64,000 nucleotides of DNA, from NCBI GenBank assembly GCA_001939145.1, contig LSRX01000071.1:127978-191977 (forward strand). The letters run 5' to 3'. Source of the stretch: Symbiodinium microadriaticum (lineage: Eukaryota; Sar; Dinophyceae; Suessiales; Symbiodiniaceae). A program made the position numbers and the translations under genes. Below are positions 29,616 to 38,578 of this stretch, one piece after another. Under the pieces are notes generated by a model. That model saw nothing but the letters and a program-made list of their open reading frames with translations. It did no database searches and was not told where the DNA came from. Every line of letters begins with the position of its first letter. Position 1 is the first letter of the stretch.

Positions 29616-30105
29616 TCAGTGTCTAACCCCAATGGGAGATTCATGTTTGTAAGGACCCACCTCAATCAAGACGAGACTCAAGTCTCGAAAGCCTTTCTTC
29701 AGTACGAAGTCTGAAAAGAAATTAGCTGCATCTTCCTGATCCGCTTCTCGTCTACTCGGCAGGATTTCTGGGAAATGCTGCAATGCCACTCTGTGAGGAC
29801 AGCCAGTCTCGGAGCTCTCGTTGAGTAGACCCAGGGTTACGGAGCATGACATCCACGTTCGCACAGCTTTTTTTTGGGGGGGGGGGTTGTAGGCAGGCGG
29901 GCCGGCAAGTGGGCATGAAGCTCGGGCTGAGAAACACACCCCTTGTTTCTGCTTTCTTGTCTCGACCCTCTGGCATGTCCTCAACGGCAAGAGCAGTCAC
30001 GGTGCTTCGGATTCTGTCCCCGGAGTCGATGTTTGCTTCTACCTTCGAGTAAACGGAGAAGTCTTTCTGAGTCTGCAGCGGCTTACTACTCAGACCCCAT
30101 TTCAC
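29616..30105 (-). CDS. Two-exon gene fragment, unknown product
   Basis: Upstream exon 30105-29940 reads FSVYSKVEANIDSGDRIRST, ALAVEDMPEGRDKKAETR and stops at a GTGTGT donor in phase 1. A 73-base intron ends in a C-run plus A-run and AAG at 29867. Exon 29866-29616 continues in phase as VRTWMSCSVTLGLLNESSET, then READQEDAANFFSDFVLKKG and LSLVLIEVGPY to TGA. Total 417 bases, 139 codons. Phase agreement and composition support it. The 5' end is open (no ATG), so more exons lie above 30105. One candidate ends near 30185-30235 (QAKQSAYQKDHRMKM). No family recognised. Confidence 0.5.
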
Positions 30106-30298
30106 CCGTCGGCAGGCATGCCTGCCATTTTATAAATTTTATATCATTCTCGAATAGACGAAGACTTCAGTGCATTGCCCGGAGTGCTTCATCTCATCTT
30201 CATGCGGTGATCTTTCTGGTAAGCAGACTGTTTTGCCTGCATCCTAGACCGAAGTCCTAACAGTATTCTCACGGCCCTCACACACCCGACTTCTACAG

Positions 30299-30445
30299 CT
30301 AAATATAGCCCCAGACAAGTTTCCGGTTGCCCAAGATGCCCAGATTAAAGATCCCCCACCCACAGCACACGGACTCCATGCCCAAAGCATCATTTCCAGG
30401 GTCCTCTACGACATCCGGCCAACCGACCACAGGCAGGGGTCCTAA
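30299..30445 (+). CDS. Candidate exon, unknown product
   Basis: After CGACTTCTACAG the frame reads APDKFPVAQDAQIKDPPPTA, then HAQSIISRVLYDIRPTDHRQ to TAA. First-position G is about 30%. A longer Pro/Lys-rich frame in another phase (30327-30611) has poor codon periodicity. Confidence 0.3.
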   Translation, partial: LNIAPDKFPVAQDAQIKDPPPTAHGLHAQSIISRVLYDIRPTDHRQGS

Positions 30446-30735
30446 GAAAGTGCCCGGCCACAAACATTATTTGGTTCTGCCCGGCAGAAAACCAGTCGGA
30501 CGGCATCAGCATTGCATGCATCTTCCGTCTACCAGCGTTGTTGCTTCACGGTACAGGAGCCCTAAGAGTCCTAGGTACTGTTATGAGGGATGCTTTCCCA
30601 AATCATTATAAGGATTCCCCATATACACAGCTTACATCTTATTATGTAGGTACTTTGGACCCTGCCTAACCCTCAACCCTAAGTACAGGAGGGGAGAGTG
30701 CCTAACTTGATCAGGGGGGAGCTCTTTTCTCGCCA

Positions 30736-31216
30736 TCAGCGCTTCTCCGTTTCAGCTCTCCGCCTGCAGTGCCACGCTCTCAGGATGGACATTTGCGGTA
30801 CCACTAAGTCGTTCGACACTTCATCAGATCGGACCGATGCCAACAAAGTGCAACTATCAGTCGCAACAGTGACAGAATGATCAGAATCAAGTAGAGAAGC
30901 ATATCGCTTAGGCTTATAGTGACGGATCGACCGTACCTCCGCACATTTAGACATTTCACTCCAGTCCAACATGAGGTCTTCACACGCCTTCCCCCCTTCC
31001 ACGTAGCGCCATCAAATTCAAGGCCGCTCCCGTGGCATCTTCTTCAAGTCCATGCCGGTGGGGCGGGAAGCTGCCTACGGGACGCTGGCCCACATCAGGC
31101 CGCAATGGGCTGGATGAATTTAGGAAGGCTTCATTGTGCAAAACGTTCCCTGGCATGACTCCATACACTTGGTTCTTCGGCCCAAAGGCTCTTTCTACAG
31201 CCTGACATGACTCCAC
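30736..31216 (-). CDS. Candidate gene broken by a one-base shift at a G run
   Basis: Frame 31216-31000 reads ESCQAVERAFGPKNQVYGVM, HNEAFLNSSSPLRPDVG and EEDATGAALNLMALRG, with first-position G of about 41%. The frame 31002-30736 continues KACEDLMLDWSEMSKCAEVR, YASLLDSDHSVTVATDSC and SDEVSNDLVVPQMSIL, about 34%. They join if one base is removed from the six-G run (30991-30996 on the plus strand as C). This is either an assembly length error or a real frameshift. Together about 160 residues. No family recognised. Confidence 0.48.
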
Positions 31217-31426
31217 GCGGCCGACACAACCTCACCGACCATTGAAGTGCTGCCCGTAGTTGGTGGACCGTCTGCCAGGAGCGACGAGGGCCGGCACACC
31301 TTGGTTGAGCTGGCCTGGCAGGCGAAGAGGCTGGATTCGTTTGTTGTCAGAGTCAGAGCTGATGTTTTTGGCCGGCGTGTCTTTCATGGACCTGGTGGGC
31401 CAGATACATCGGCCAGGGCAGCTTAA
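31211..31426 (+). CDS. Candidate exon with strong codon pattern
   Basis: Seventy-one codons without ATG, from an in-frame TGA to TAA. Reads ADTTSPTIEVLPVVGGPSAR, RHTLVELAWQAKRLDSFVVR and VRADVFGRRVFHGPGGP. G by codon position is about 32/17/22. A second plus frame (31260-31511) and a minus frame are open but less periodic. It abuts the start of the minus-strand candidate above. Confidence 0.38.
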   Translation, partial: LHAADTTSPTIEVLPVVGGPSARSDEGRHTLVELAWQAKRLDSFVVRVRADVFGRRVFHGPGGPDTSARAA

Positions 31427-31778
31427 AGTCTTTGATGGTTGGCCATGCAGACAAGCACTAGAGAAATGGCGTGAATTCCGAACGAGAGCATGCCGTGTAC
31501 GGCATTTATGAAGTCGGGTCGAAGGTTGCCCAAAGCCGTCTAGCCTAGTGCAGAGCATGGCTTCTAGGGTTAGGGGAGTGCCTGAACCCTCAGTAAGACA
31601 GCGGTGCAACTTAGTAACTTGGTATTTGCTGCTGATGATAAGTAGTGATTAGTACTGCGGCGACCGCTATACTTGAGTCCATTGCAATACATATTTTAAA
31701 AGTAAGCTCAGGACCATGTGCCTTACACCTTTTACGAAGTTCCTTGGCTTGGCTTCACTACCCGGATGACTGCTTCTG

Positions 31779-31967
31779 TTACTTTGGACCAATTTCCTCC
31801 CATGGTTTGCCATCGTCAAGATCATGCTGCAGTTGTTTACGGGCATCCTGAGCCGCATCAGGCTTGTCGTAGATATTGTGTACAAAAAACCGGGGATAGC
31901 ATGTTCCTGCTTTCCATTGCTGATCTGCTAGGTTCATGTGCTGAGGGCAGACAGATTCGAAAGCCAA
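31779..31967 (-). CDS. Candidate exon, acidic, unknown product
   Basis: Begins after a TTAG acceptor (stop and AG coincide). Reads AFESVCPQHMNLADQQWKAG, RFFVHNIYDKPDAAQDARKQ and LQHDLDDGKPWEEIGPK to TAA. First-position G is about 34%. The plus strand carries a 166-codon frame with a weaker pattern. No family. Confidence 0.43.
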   Translation of the reverse strand: MAFESVCPQHMNLADQQWKAGTCYPRFFVHNIYDKPDAAQDARKQLQHDLDDGKPWEEIGPK

Positions 31968-32180
31968 CTAACCATTGGGCTTGCAGGGTATGTTGGAAGC
32001 CGTTGATTGCCAAGGTGAACAGCAGCATTCATACTCAGTCAATAAGTCTCCGCCTCTACCTTGCAGTGACAGAGCTTTCCAGTTGCTGTGGTCAGGAAGC
32101 GAACGGCCTTCATGGGAAGTCGGGAACTCGGGCCCACAAAGTTTTGTGTCCTTGCACCAGCTGCCCAGTGCGAGTCTCAC
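31968..32180 (-). CDS. Candidate exon upstream of 31779-31967
   Basis: Reads GSWCKDTKLCGPEFPTSHEG, LPDHSNWKALSLQGRGGDLL and TEYECCC. First-position G is about 26%. Its apparent stop lies just before the acceptor of the next exon, so the 3' portion is probably intron. Cys content may reflect the reading choice. Confidence 0.3.
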   Translation of the reverse strand: MRLALGSWCKDTKLCGPEFPTSHEGRSLPDHSNWKALSLQGRGGDLLTEYECCCSPWQSTASNIPCKPNG

Positions 32181-32451
32181 TTAGGATCCTGGCAGTCGGG
32201 CTCGTACCATCTAATTAATTACTGAGGGCTTCTGTGAAACAGCAGGCGAGAAATTCTACTGCATTGCACACTAGCAGATACCGCGCCACTCAAAGAGTGC
32301 GAAGAACCCAGCGTCCAGAGAAGCCATTACAATTCCAGTTGCATTCCGTCCGCTCGGCCCAGCTGTACCATCTACACTGGCTTGGCCGGACCATATCTAT
32401 ACACCAGACCCACACTATGCTCCACTCCTAAACTTTACCAAGCAGCACCGG

Positions 32452-32575
32452 AGCCCTAAACCCTAAACCCTAAAACCCTAAACCCTAAAACCCTAAAACC
32501 CTAAACCCTAAAACCCTAAAACCCTAAACCCTAAACCCTAAACGGCCCTAAACCCTAAACGGCCCTAAAGCCTGA
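32452..32575. repeat. Telomere-like CCCTAAA array, longest in window
   Basis: About sixteen units alternating CCCTAAA and CCCTAAAA, ending in two CCCTAAACGG units. Confidence 0.96.
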
Positions 32576-32671
32576 GCTCTGGAGCTCCGGGCAGCCCAGG
32601 TGAGGAGTTGTGGAGCCATGCCTGGGGCTCTGGCCATCCCAGGGGTTTCAGGGCCCTTAGAGGCCCTTACA

Positions 32672-32722
32672 GGCCCTTAGGGTTTAGGGTTTAGGGATGA
32701 GGTGAGGGTTGAGGGATGTTTA
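32672..32722. repeat. Telomere-like TTTAGGG cluster, inverted to the preceding array
   Basis: GGCCCTTAGGGTTTAGGGTTTAGGG followed by diverged GAGGGTTGAGGG, about 100 bases after the C-strand array. Confidence 0.88.
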
Positions 32723-33001
32723 TAGTATATATAGGGTTTACTGCCAAAAAGGAGTCAGAAGGTACATAGCCATAGAAATTCTTTTGGGGATGTCTTGTTG
32801 GAGGGTCCTTTGATTGAAGATCCTACTACTTAGGACTTCTTTTGGGGTCCAGTATTTTCTGCACAAACCCATTAACATGTTCCTACAGTTTCAAGATTTC
32901 CTACAACTTCAAGTGTTGGGAATCAGGTCACGGGGATGTTGACCAACATAGGCTGATGATACTTTGTTATTCCATGATCTTCCATGGTTTCTTGCATGCA
33001 G

Positions 33002-33157
33002 GAGGACAAGCAGAAGTCAGTGCCAGCGCGGCTTGAAAATAAGCCTTGCTTTCGGTGCTATGAGGACAACCGTCAAGTTCTTGCAGAAGAACTGACGAAA
33101 GGAGGCCGAGAAGCAGATCTTGCTTCAAACTCGTCGCACTCTGCTGCCGTTGAATAG
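33002..33157 (+). CDS. Candidate terminal exon with CxxC pair
   Basis: Starts right after TTTCTTGCATGCAG (ends 33001). Reads EDKQKSVPARLENKPCFRCY, then EDNRQVLAEELTKGGREADL and SHSAAVE to TAG. G by codon position is about 21/8/13 of 51, a strong coding pattern. CFRC could be half of a zinc site. The upstream stretch 32890-32928 after TTCCTACAG may hold the preceding exon. The minus strand is open but less periodic. Confidence 0.46.
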   Translation, partial: EDKQKSVPARLENKPCFRCYEDNRQVLAEELTKGGREADLASNSSHSAAVE

Positions 33158-33382
33158 AGTTGAGGTCTGAGTAAGAGTGGGGACTCTCCTTCTGTGTGTG
33201 TTGGATGTCGGACCAGGAATTTTGCATAGCGGTGCGCTTACCCGAACGTTGCTTTCACAATCGAATGTTCGGTCGCTCTGAAAGAGTTGTAACCAAAAAA
33301 GCAGGGAACTAGGTCTACCGGAGTATTACTCTGCGCATAGATCTTGAAGGATTAAGCCCGGACGCCGGATGCCTCACATTTC

Positions 33383-33700
33383 TTGGGACAAGGGCTGAGG
33401 GGATCTCGCTTGAGATGGGTTGAAGCTATTGTTGGGCGGTTTCGTTGTGGAGAAGGCTGCCGGACCCTCAATTGCAGATTTTTGCTCACTCAAGCCTTAG
33501 CTGTAGTACTGGAGGCAGCAGCGTCGACGTGTAATCCGACAGTTACTTGGCTACCGGAGCATGAAGGTGAGCAACCTAGCCTCTTGCGCCTTGCAGGGCA
33601 CACCGTGGAGCATGTGCGGAGCGACGGATCCACGGAACGCCATGCCATGGGGTCGGACGCCAAGTTTGCTTTTGGTTTGGTTTCTGACGCATGCGTGTAG
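33383..33700 (+). CDS. Candidate coding segment, about 105 codons
   Basis: Reads RGSRLRWVEAIVGRFRCGEG, then LLTQALAVVLEAAASTCNPT, LRLAGHTVEHVRSDGSTERH and FAFGLVSDACV to TAG. First-position G is 40%. The frame extends upstream to about 33350 without ATG. A 30-base GTGAGC...CTTGCAG segment (33566-33595) inside it looks like a perfect mini-intron but is a multiple of three and also reads as protein. The 213-codon minus-strand frame (33551-34192) overlaps its end. Confidence 0.48.
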   Translation: MGQGLRGSRLRWVEAIVGRFRCGEGCRTLNCRFLLTQALAVVLEAAASTCNPTVTWLPEHEGEQPSLLRLAGHTVEHVRSDGSTERHAMGSDAKFAFGLVSDACV

Positions 33701-34059
33701 CACCCGAATGCTCCTCGGAAGAGACGCATTAACGTTTTCTTGCAGTATATGACGCTGTGAGGCATTGGTCAGTCTATGCATGCAGTGCCCCCCCCCATGT
33801 CTGCGATAAGGCAAGCATGCCGAGTGAACATGCAAACTGGATGAGCAGCTAGGTCCAAGTCGTCCAAGGAACCTTTGCACAGCACCCCGCAACTGATTAC
33901 GCATCCCTGGTTTTGAGCCAAGCTTTGCAGACATGTAACCCAATAAATGCTGTTCTATACCTAGCCCCTGTCTTGGGGTCCGATTCGGCAGATTTGAATC
34001 TGAAACGGCGACACTGCTCGATGCATCAGGATTCAGTATCCGGACTGGCTGGTGCGTGA

Positions 34060-34513
34060 AGAGGCGCGCCCCGGGACCACTCTTGTCTTCGCACTGGTAA
34101 AGTGGATGTAGCTCACAACTTGGTGCTTTTGGGAACAGCCGCTGTCGCGAATTCTGAGAAGCGTCAGGCGCGACATGTTGCTCAGCACACACATCACGTT
34201 AAGCCTTCAGGCAAAAGTCTTGCCATTGCAGTATCATTTCCAGTCTTTCGCTCGCAATGGCGATGCAGAATAGCAGTGGCGAGTATACCCAACCACCCAC
34301 CCNCAACCCACCCATCCACCTGCAGCTAAGCTCCACAGACTGAAGGAGCGCCTGAAGCTGTTAGAGAAGAAACGTGAGGCCGGCGAGGCCGCCGTGCAGT
34401 GCAACGGGAGCTTTTCGCTACACATCCGGGAGGGCCCCATTTACAGCTTGGGGTTTAAAGCAGCTGAACTGATTGGCAGAGTCTGGGGGCAAAAAAAAGC
34501 AGCCTTATTATAG
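34060..34513 (+). CDS. Two-exon gene fragment with coiled-coil-like helix
   Basis: Exon 34060-34282 reads TGKVDVAHNLVLLGTAAVAN, EKRQARHVAQHTHHVKPSGK and a basic stretch, ending at a GTATAC donor in phase 1. A 43-base C/A-rich intron (one n at 34303) ends CCACCTGCAG. Exon 34326-34513 continues in phase: KLHRLKERLKLLEKKREAGE, AAVQCNGSFSLHIREGPIYS and GFKAAELIGRVWGQKKA to TAG. Matched phases and codon pattern support the join; 136 residues without a start, so the 5' exons are missing. No family recognised. Confidence 0.47.
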
Positions 34514-34681
34514 GGTTTAGGGACCTAGGGCTCCAGGTACCGAAATATTGGGCAACTGGCTTGGCAACACAAATGAGTCGCAATCTACGGTTCGGAGAAC
34601 TGGAAGCCTGGAGACAGGCACGTTAGGAAGGCAACGACGACAGATGAAGGGAAGTACATGGATAAGTCATGTTGAGTTTTT

Positions 34682-35107
34682 TTATATGAGCATAGCAGCA
34701 GTGATAGGGACAAGCGACAGCAAATAATGCTGCAAACTAAACCGTTGCAAGGACCGATGATGATTGCAGTCATGTTGTTCTTCGGCGAGCAGAATCACTA
34801 TCAGTGAACGGTGGGTTTCCCTTTTACTTTGTCTCTGAGAATTGCAAAGCACTCGTGTGCTGAATAAACCCGGAGGTCTCCGACATACTTGTATATCGAC
34901 TCCTTTCACAGGGTGAGTTGAGCTTGCACTGCCTTCCGGGCAAGCACGAGCACGCCAGGAGCATGCGGGCCGAACTTTCTCACGAAGCCGCCATGTGTCC
35001 AAAGAAGGTCTTTCATCCGCATCCACGCCGACAGTATCAGTGCCATGTCGTGCCATGTGTCTTGCTTCACATAAGGACAGGGAGAAGTCTCGGACGAACC
35101 CTGACAA
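34682..35107 (-). CDS. Candidate coding segment, unknown product
   Basis: Frame of 141 codons. The first part is protein-like (HGTDTVGVDADERPSLDTWR, CPEGSASSTHPVKGVDIQV) with first-position G of about 35%, and the later part less so. A second minus frame (34906-35184) is open over the same bases and reads DTWHDMALILSAWMRMKDLL, so the phase is uncertain. Confidence 0.32.
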   Translation of the reverse strand: MSGFVRDFSLSLCEARHMARHGTDTVGVDADERPSLDTWRLREKVRPACSWRARACPEGSASSTHPVKGVDIQVCRRPPGLFSTRVLCNSQRQSKRETHRSLIVILLAEEQHDCNHHRSLQRFSLQHYLLSLVPITAAMLI

Positions 35108-35286
35108 AGCGGACTCGAGTCAAAGCAGAGCCCTCCCCCCCAAATTGCCGAGCTTAAGCTAAGCCACCCGAGAGTCCGTGTCATTCTCGGTTAGAAAAGG
35201 CGGGCAACCACGTCCAGAAGTCCCGAATACAACGGAGCTCAGAGGCCTGCTCGGTTCCCTTTGGAGGTTGTAATGGATTGTAGGGC

Positions 35287-35475
35287 TTAGGGCTTAGCAG
35301 CTTTGTACTTCAAAAGCCTTAACTTAAGGCTTTTTGAGGATGCAGGACTAAAGTATGGCACTGCGCATGAACGATAAAGCTGCAAGGCAGTCTCTTGTAG
35401 GCTTCGGCCTATTATGGGCTTGACGTGCAATGCGAGAGATCTTTGTCGCAGGTGAGCTTGACCTGCAGTTGCCAT
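35287..35475 (-). CDS. Candidate short gene or exon
   Basis: ATG frame of 62 codons, MATAGQAHLRQRSLALHVKP then ETALQLYRSCAVPYFSPASS and a basic end, to TAA. Ala/Arg/Ser/Leu-rich with few acidic residues, as in organelle transit peptides. That reading is inference. Confidence 0.33.
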   Translation of the reverse strand: MATAGQAHLRQRSLALHVKPIIGRSLQETALQLYRSCAVPYFSPASSKSLKLRLLKYKAAKP

Positions 35476-35605
35476 GCACAGGCAGTTGCAGCACGACTCG
35501 CCCGCCCGGTCGAAGAGATGGCGCGGTGCCTGGTTGAACTGTGTTGCTCGCTAGAACTACTTAACTACTTTTTGACACAACGTATGCTCGGTTCCATGTG
35601 AGTTC

Positions 35606-35836
35606 ATGATGATTCGCTTGTGTGTCAAATGCTCTGGCTCTAATTATTGGCACCTCAGCTTTCACTTGGAGCCAGGAGCCTCTATGAGAAGGTATTGTGT
35701 TTCGGTGCAGTGTCGGGTTGTGCAGAACTCGACGCATGGCTATTGGAAGAAGAGTGCAGAGAACACTTTTTGGAATGAATTTGCGAACTTGTTGGCAACC
35801 GTGATAGATCAGCCCGGTTTTCTGGCACTGAATTAG
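35606..35836 (+). CDS. Candidate coding segment, unknown product
   Basis: ATG frame of 76 codons, ending KSAENTFWNEFANLLATVID then QPGFLALN and TAG. First-position G is about 25%. A minus-strand frame of 127 codons (35561-35944) is an alternative. Confidence 0.33.
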   Translation: MMIRLCVKCSGSNYWHLSFHLEPGASMRRYCVSVQCRVVQNSTHGYWKKSAENTFWNEFANLLATVIDQPGFLALN

Positions 35837-36039
35837 TTGACGAGGCATTCGGAGGTCTGAGGTCTGTGACAGTTTGTGTTCGATAGGAGCTGCATATGCT
35901 TGCATGCCATGACAGCTGGCCTTCATTTCTACCTTAACCCCCAAAAGTAGGTAAAATAATGGCCCAAACCCTATAAAAGGCTGTTATTCTACATACTTAT
36001 GGGGCCCTAAACCCTAAACGCCAAAGCCCTGAGGATGCC

Positions 36040-36291
36040 ATGGCCGAGCTCCGGAATGCGGCCAATCAGCGGGAGCTGCTCGTCCCAGCTGTCATCATGC
36101 CACCATCCTCAAGAGCCTCCCCCTTCCCCTCACTATGTTTTGTTACTGGGCATTGCACCGTCTCTGATGTTAGTGAGGGTACGGGTCATGTTTGTTTGTT
36201 CTCCGTTGTGCATGCTACTGTATGCTATAGGACATTGATGCTGGTAGTAATGGTGGTGGAGGTCATGTTGATGAGTCTAAGAGTAGCATGA
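36040..36291 (+). CDS. Candidate first exon or short gene
   Basis: ATG in good context (GCCATGGCC) opens 83 codons: MAELRNAANQRELLVPAVIM, PSLCFVTGHCTVSDVSEGTG and a Val/Met-rich hydrophobic end. First-position G is 36%. CCCTAAACCC words lie about 25 bases upstream. No family. Confidence 0.4.
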   Translation: MAELRNAANQRELLVPAVIMPPSSRASPFPSLCFVTGHCTVSDVSEGTGHVCLFSVVHATVCYRTLMLVVMVVEVMLMSLRVA

Positions 36292-36403
36292 TCGAAACCG
36301 TCATGTCGGATGCATGACGGTCATCGTATTTAGGGTAAGTTATTACTCGTATCTAGGCGTATCTATGTGCATGCACATTTTGATTCAAGCCCGTGTGTTC
36401 CAG

Positions 36404-36927
36404 AAGCACTCGAGAAAGCAACACAGGAGTCCTCGTGCATTATGGCCCCGGATGAGCTCACGCCTTGTTGAGCAAGCGAGCAGCTTCCCAGGTTGGTCGT
36501 GGCTCAGCGAAAGCTTGCTCGCTACCAGCGCTTGTCGGACGAGAAGGGACTCCTTGCAAACAAGGCAACGGTCCCGGCAGCACCCATAGCTAAACTCCTG
36601 GACCTAGCCGATCCTAGCCATTCGCTCCACGCATCGTAGGGCGAAGGGCAACCTGTAATTGGAGTGCATGACCCCGTCTTTGGACCATCAGGTGCTGAAG
36701 AACGTGCCCGAGTGGATTCGAGAGGAGACATGTGACATGTTTGTTTTGGCTTAAAAGTGCTGAGGGATCCGGATTCCGATCAGGTTGTAAAGCTTGCGGA
36801 TCGTAGACATCGCAACGTGACAGCAACATCCGTGATGAAACTTCTCAGTTGTCAGCTCCCTCGCGTCGAGCTCGGCAGGGGGCGGTACTCGAAGAGAACA
36901 CGCTCAAAGCATGTTGTCTCACCATAA
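36404..36927 (+). pseudogene. Coding-like frame crossed by in-frame TGA, TAG and TGA
   Basis: From a TGTGTTCCAG acceptor one frame keeps protein-like composition for 174 codons but contains stops at 36469 (TGA), 36637 (TAG) and 36733 (TGA) before TAA at 36925. The segments read ALEKATQESSCIMAPDELTP, ASEQLPRLVVAQRKLARYQR, ANKATVPAAPIAKLLDLADP, GEGQPVIGVHDPVFGPSGAE and HVCFGLKVLRDPDSDQVVKL. Over the first 113 codons G by position is about 45/20/32, the same as the best gene in the window. Most likely a gene with nonsense mutations or unseen small introns. Stop recoding is a remote alternative. Confidence 0.4.
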
Positions 36928-37334
36928 TTTATGTGAAAGCGTGCTGCTCTGACAACATACCAGATGTATTCGTGTATAAGTGTTTGATACTGTTGCTCAT
37001 ACGTCCGCTTACTCCGTACAGACGTACAAGTGCCTGCGCCGGGGTGGGCTTGACTTCAATTCTTGCATGCACAAGCAGATACTCCAGAGCACCATGAACC
37101 CTAAACTTAAAGCCCTATAAACCCTAAACCCCTACACAACACCCAAAACCAAGCCGGATCGCCCACCATTCGCAGGATGAGCGTGAACTCGGCTCTTTGG
37201 ATTTACGCATTCTTAGGGCCTGGGTGTGTAAGCAAGTTAAGCGGGTTTAGGGTGTAGGGTCAAACAAGCAGTTCCGGGCGAACGAAGCCTGCTGCAAAAA
37301 GAGTCTTGCTTGAGCTGGCATCTGCTTTTGTCAG

Positions 37335-37499
37335 GACGCAGCGAAGCAGGCAGAGTGGGTGGCAGCCAAAAAGAAGGCAAGTCTGTGTGTGGGTGTGGGA
37401 AGCTGTGCTGAGCTGTGGAGAGCTACGGGGAGACCGGGCAACATCCTCGTAGATGAAAAGTCCATGAAGCAGACTTTCTGTTGTGCGGATGTGTTGTAA
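37335..37499 (+). CDS. Candidate exon, Ala/Lys-rich then Cys-containing
   Basis: Begins after TCTGCTTTTGTCAG (ends 37334). Reads DAAKQAEWVAAKKKASLCVG, then ELWRATGRPGNILVDEKSMK and TAA. First-position G is about 38%. A GTCTGT at 37381 could end the exon early and join in phase to 37753. A 205-codon minus-strand frame across here includes the ATGT array and is discounted. Confidence 0.42.
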   Translation, partial: DAAKQAEWVAAKKKASLCVGVGSCAELWRATGRPGNILVDEKSMKQTFCCADVL

Positions 37500-37600
37500 T
37501 CTCTTGCTTGGGCCGAGCCTTGTCATTGCTGTTCTTGGTGTTGCCGCTGTTGTTCTTGCTGTCCTCACTCTGCCAGTAATTACACCGACTGCCAAAGGCA
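37483..37600 (+). CDS. Candidate membrane-segment exon
   Basis: A different frame reads LGPSLVIAVLGVAAVVLAVL then TLPVITPTAKG before running into a TATG array. Transmembrane-like, but the DNA is GTT/GCT-rich, so a diverged trinucleotide repeat is as likely. Confidence 0.22.
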
Positions 37601-37612
37601 CACACACATATA

Positions 37613-37702
37613 CACGTGTGTATATATATATATACATGTATGTATGTATGTATGTATGTATGTATGTATGTATGTATGTATGTATGTATGTACATATAAA
37701 TA
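37613..37702. repeat. TA and TATG microsatellite
   Basis: TATATATATATACATG followed by about sixteen ATGT units. Probably intronic, between candidate exons at 37335 and 37753. Confidence 0.92.
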
Positions 37703-37752
37703 CACACATACATATTGGTACAGTATCCTTGTTTGTTGTTTGCCGCTTGCAG

Positions 37753-37904
37753 CTTATTTTCCGTGCATCATGAATAGTAGAGGCTCGGTATCCCCGGCAT
37801 CTCTTCGAAGTGAGGAGAAGGCGGAGCGAGAGGAAGCCGGCGGCAATGGTCGCAGCCTCGGGGTACTGAAGCCCCAAAGGCTAGAAGCAAACCACGAAGA
37901 TTGA
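37753..37904 (+). CDS. Candidate terminal exon, charged
   Basis: Follows TTGCCGCTTGCAG (ends 37752). Reads YFPCIMNSRGSVSPASLRSE, then EKAEREEAGGNGRSLGVLKP and RLEANHED to TGA. First-position G is about 43%. It ends 36 bases before the ATG of the next plus-strand candidate. Confidence 0.46.
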
Positions 37905-37940
37905 GGCGCCGCTTTAAGAGCTCTTTAGGAAGAGCCCTCG

Positions 37941-38159
37941 ATGTCAAAGCGACTTGATCCCAACCGTCGCAGTCAGCTCCCAGGCTCAAAGGAGGCCGAG
38001 GTTGACGGCAGAACCCTGGAAGTCGAGGAGCCCGCAGATTGGCTCAGGGCTTCAAGTGGCAGCAGTGGCAGTGGCAGTGGCAGTACGTACGTAGTAGTGG
38101 CAGTAGTGGCAGTAGCAGTAGCCGTCGTCGTCGTCGTAGTGCTTGTGCCAGTGGCATAG
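37941..38159 (+). CDS. Candidate first exon running into an AGTGGC repeat
   Basis: ATG opens MSKRLDPNRRSQLPGSKEAE, then VDGRTLEVEEPADWLRASSG, after which Ser/Gly then Val/Ala tracts are encoded by a GGCAGT/GTAGTG microsatellite. The first 45 codons have first-position G near 40%. The repeat part may be coding low complexity or intron. Confidence 0.42.
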   Translation: MSKRLDPNRRSQLPGSKEAEVDGRTLEVEEPADWLRASSGSSGSGSGSTYVVVAVVAVAVAVVVVVVLVPVA

Positions 38160-38210
38160 GTAATGGCAGGGGCTGCTCAGCAGCTGTAGGGGTAGCAGTA
38201 GCAGTAGTTA
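38056..38210. repeat. AGTGGC / GTAGC hexa- and trinucleotide block
   Basis: GGCAGTGGCAGTGG, GTAGTAGTGGCAGTAG and TCGTCGTCG units with interruptions. Confidence 0.85.
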
Positions 38211-38578
38211 CAATTCGGTTTTTCAACCCTTGGAAACACATACACATAAGCAAGTATGCAGTGCTGAGAAGTAGACAGCTGGCCTAACAAGAGCTTAGGA
38301 CTAAGACTGCTAGCAGCAACAGAGGTACACTCGTTCTGGGGCAGCCGCAGTTCTTCATCAGACTCACAAGAGTCAATACTGAAATACCAACAGCAGCATT
38401 ATCAGCAAAGATCAGCAGCACCGCTGCCGCTTGTATTGCTCCTCTCCCTCATGTGACCAGCCCTTCGACTGCTGCGTTTGGCTCGAGATTGATTGTCCAA
38501 ATTTCTGCCCCCTGGGCACCGGAGGCCTTTCAGGATGCATAAAAATGTCCTACATATTTATTTACTCTAAGCTTCACT

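Noticed and set aside
33551..34192. 213-codon minus-strand frame
   Set aside because: Its first half opposes the strongly periodic plus-strand segment 33383-33700 and its end opposes the exon 34060-34282. It remains possible only for about 33760-34050.
36379..36390. CATTTTGATTCAAG as another spliced-leader relic
   Set aside because: Two mismatches in 14 bases is within chance expectation for a window of this size.
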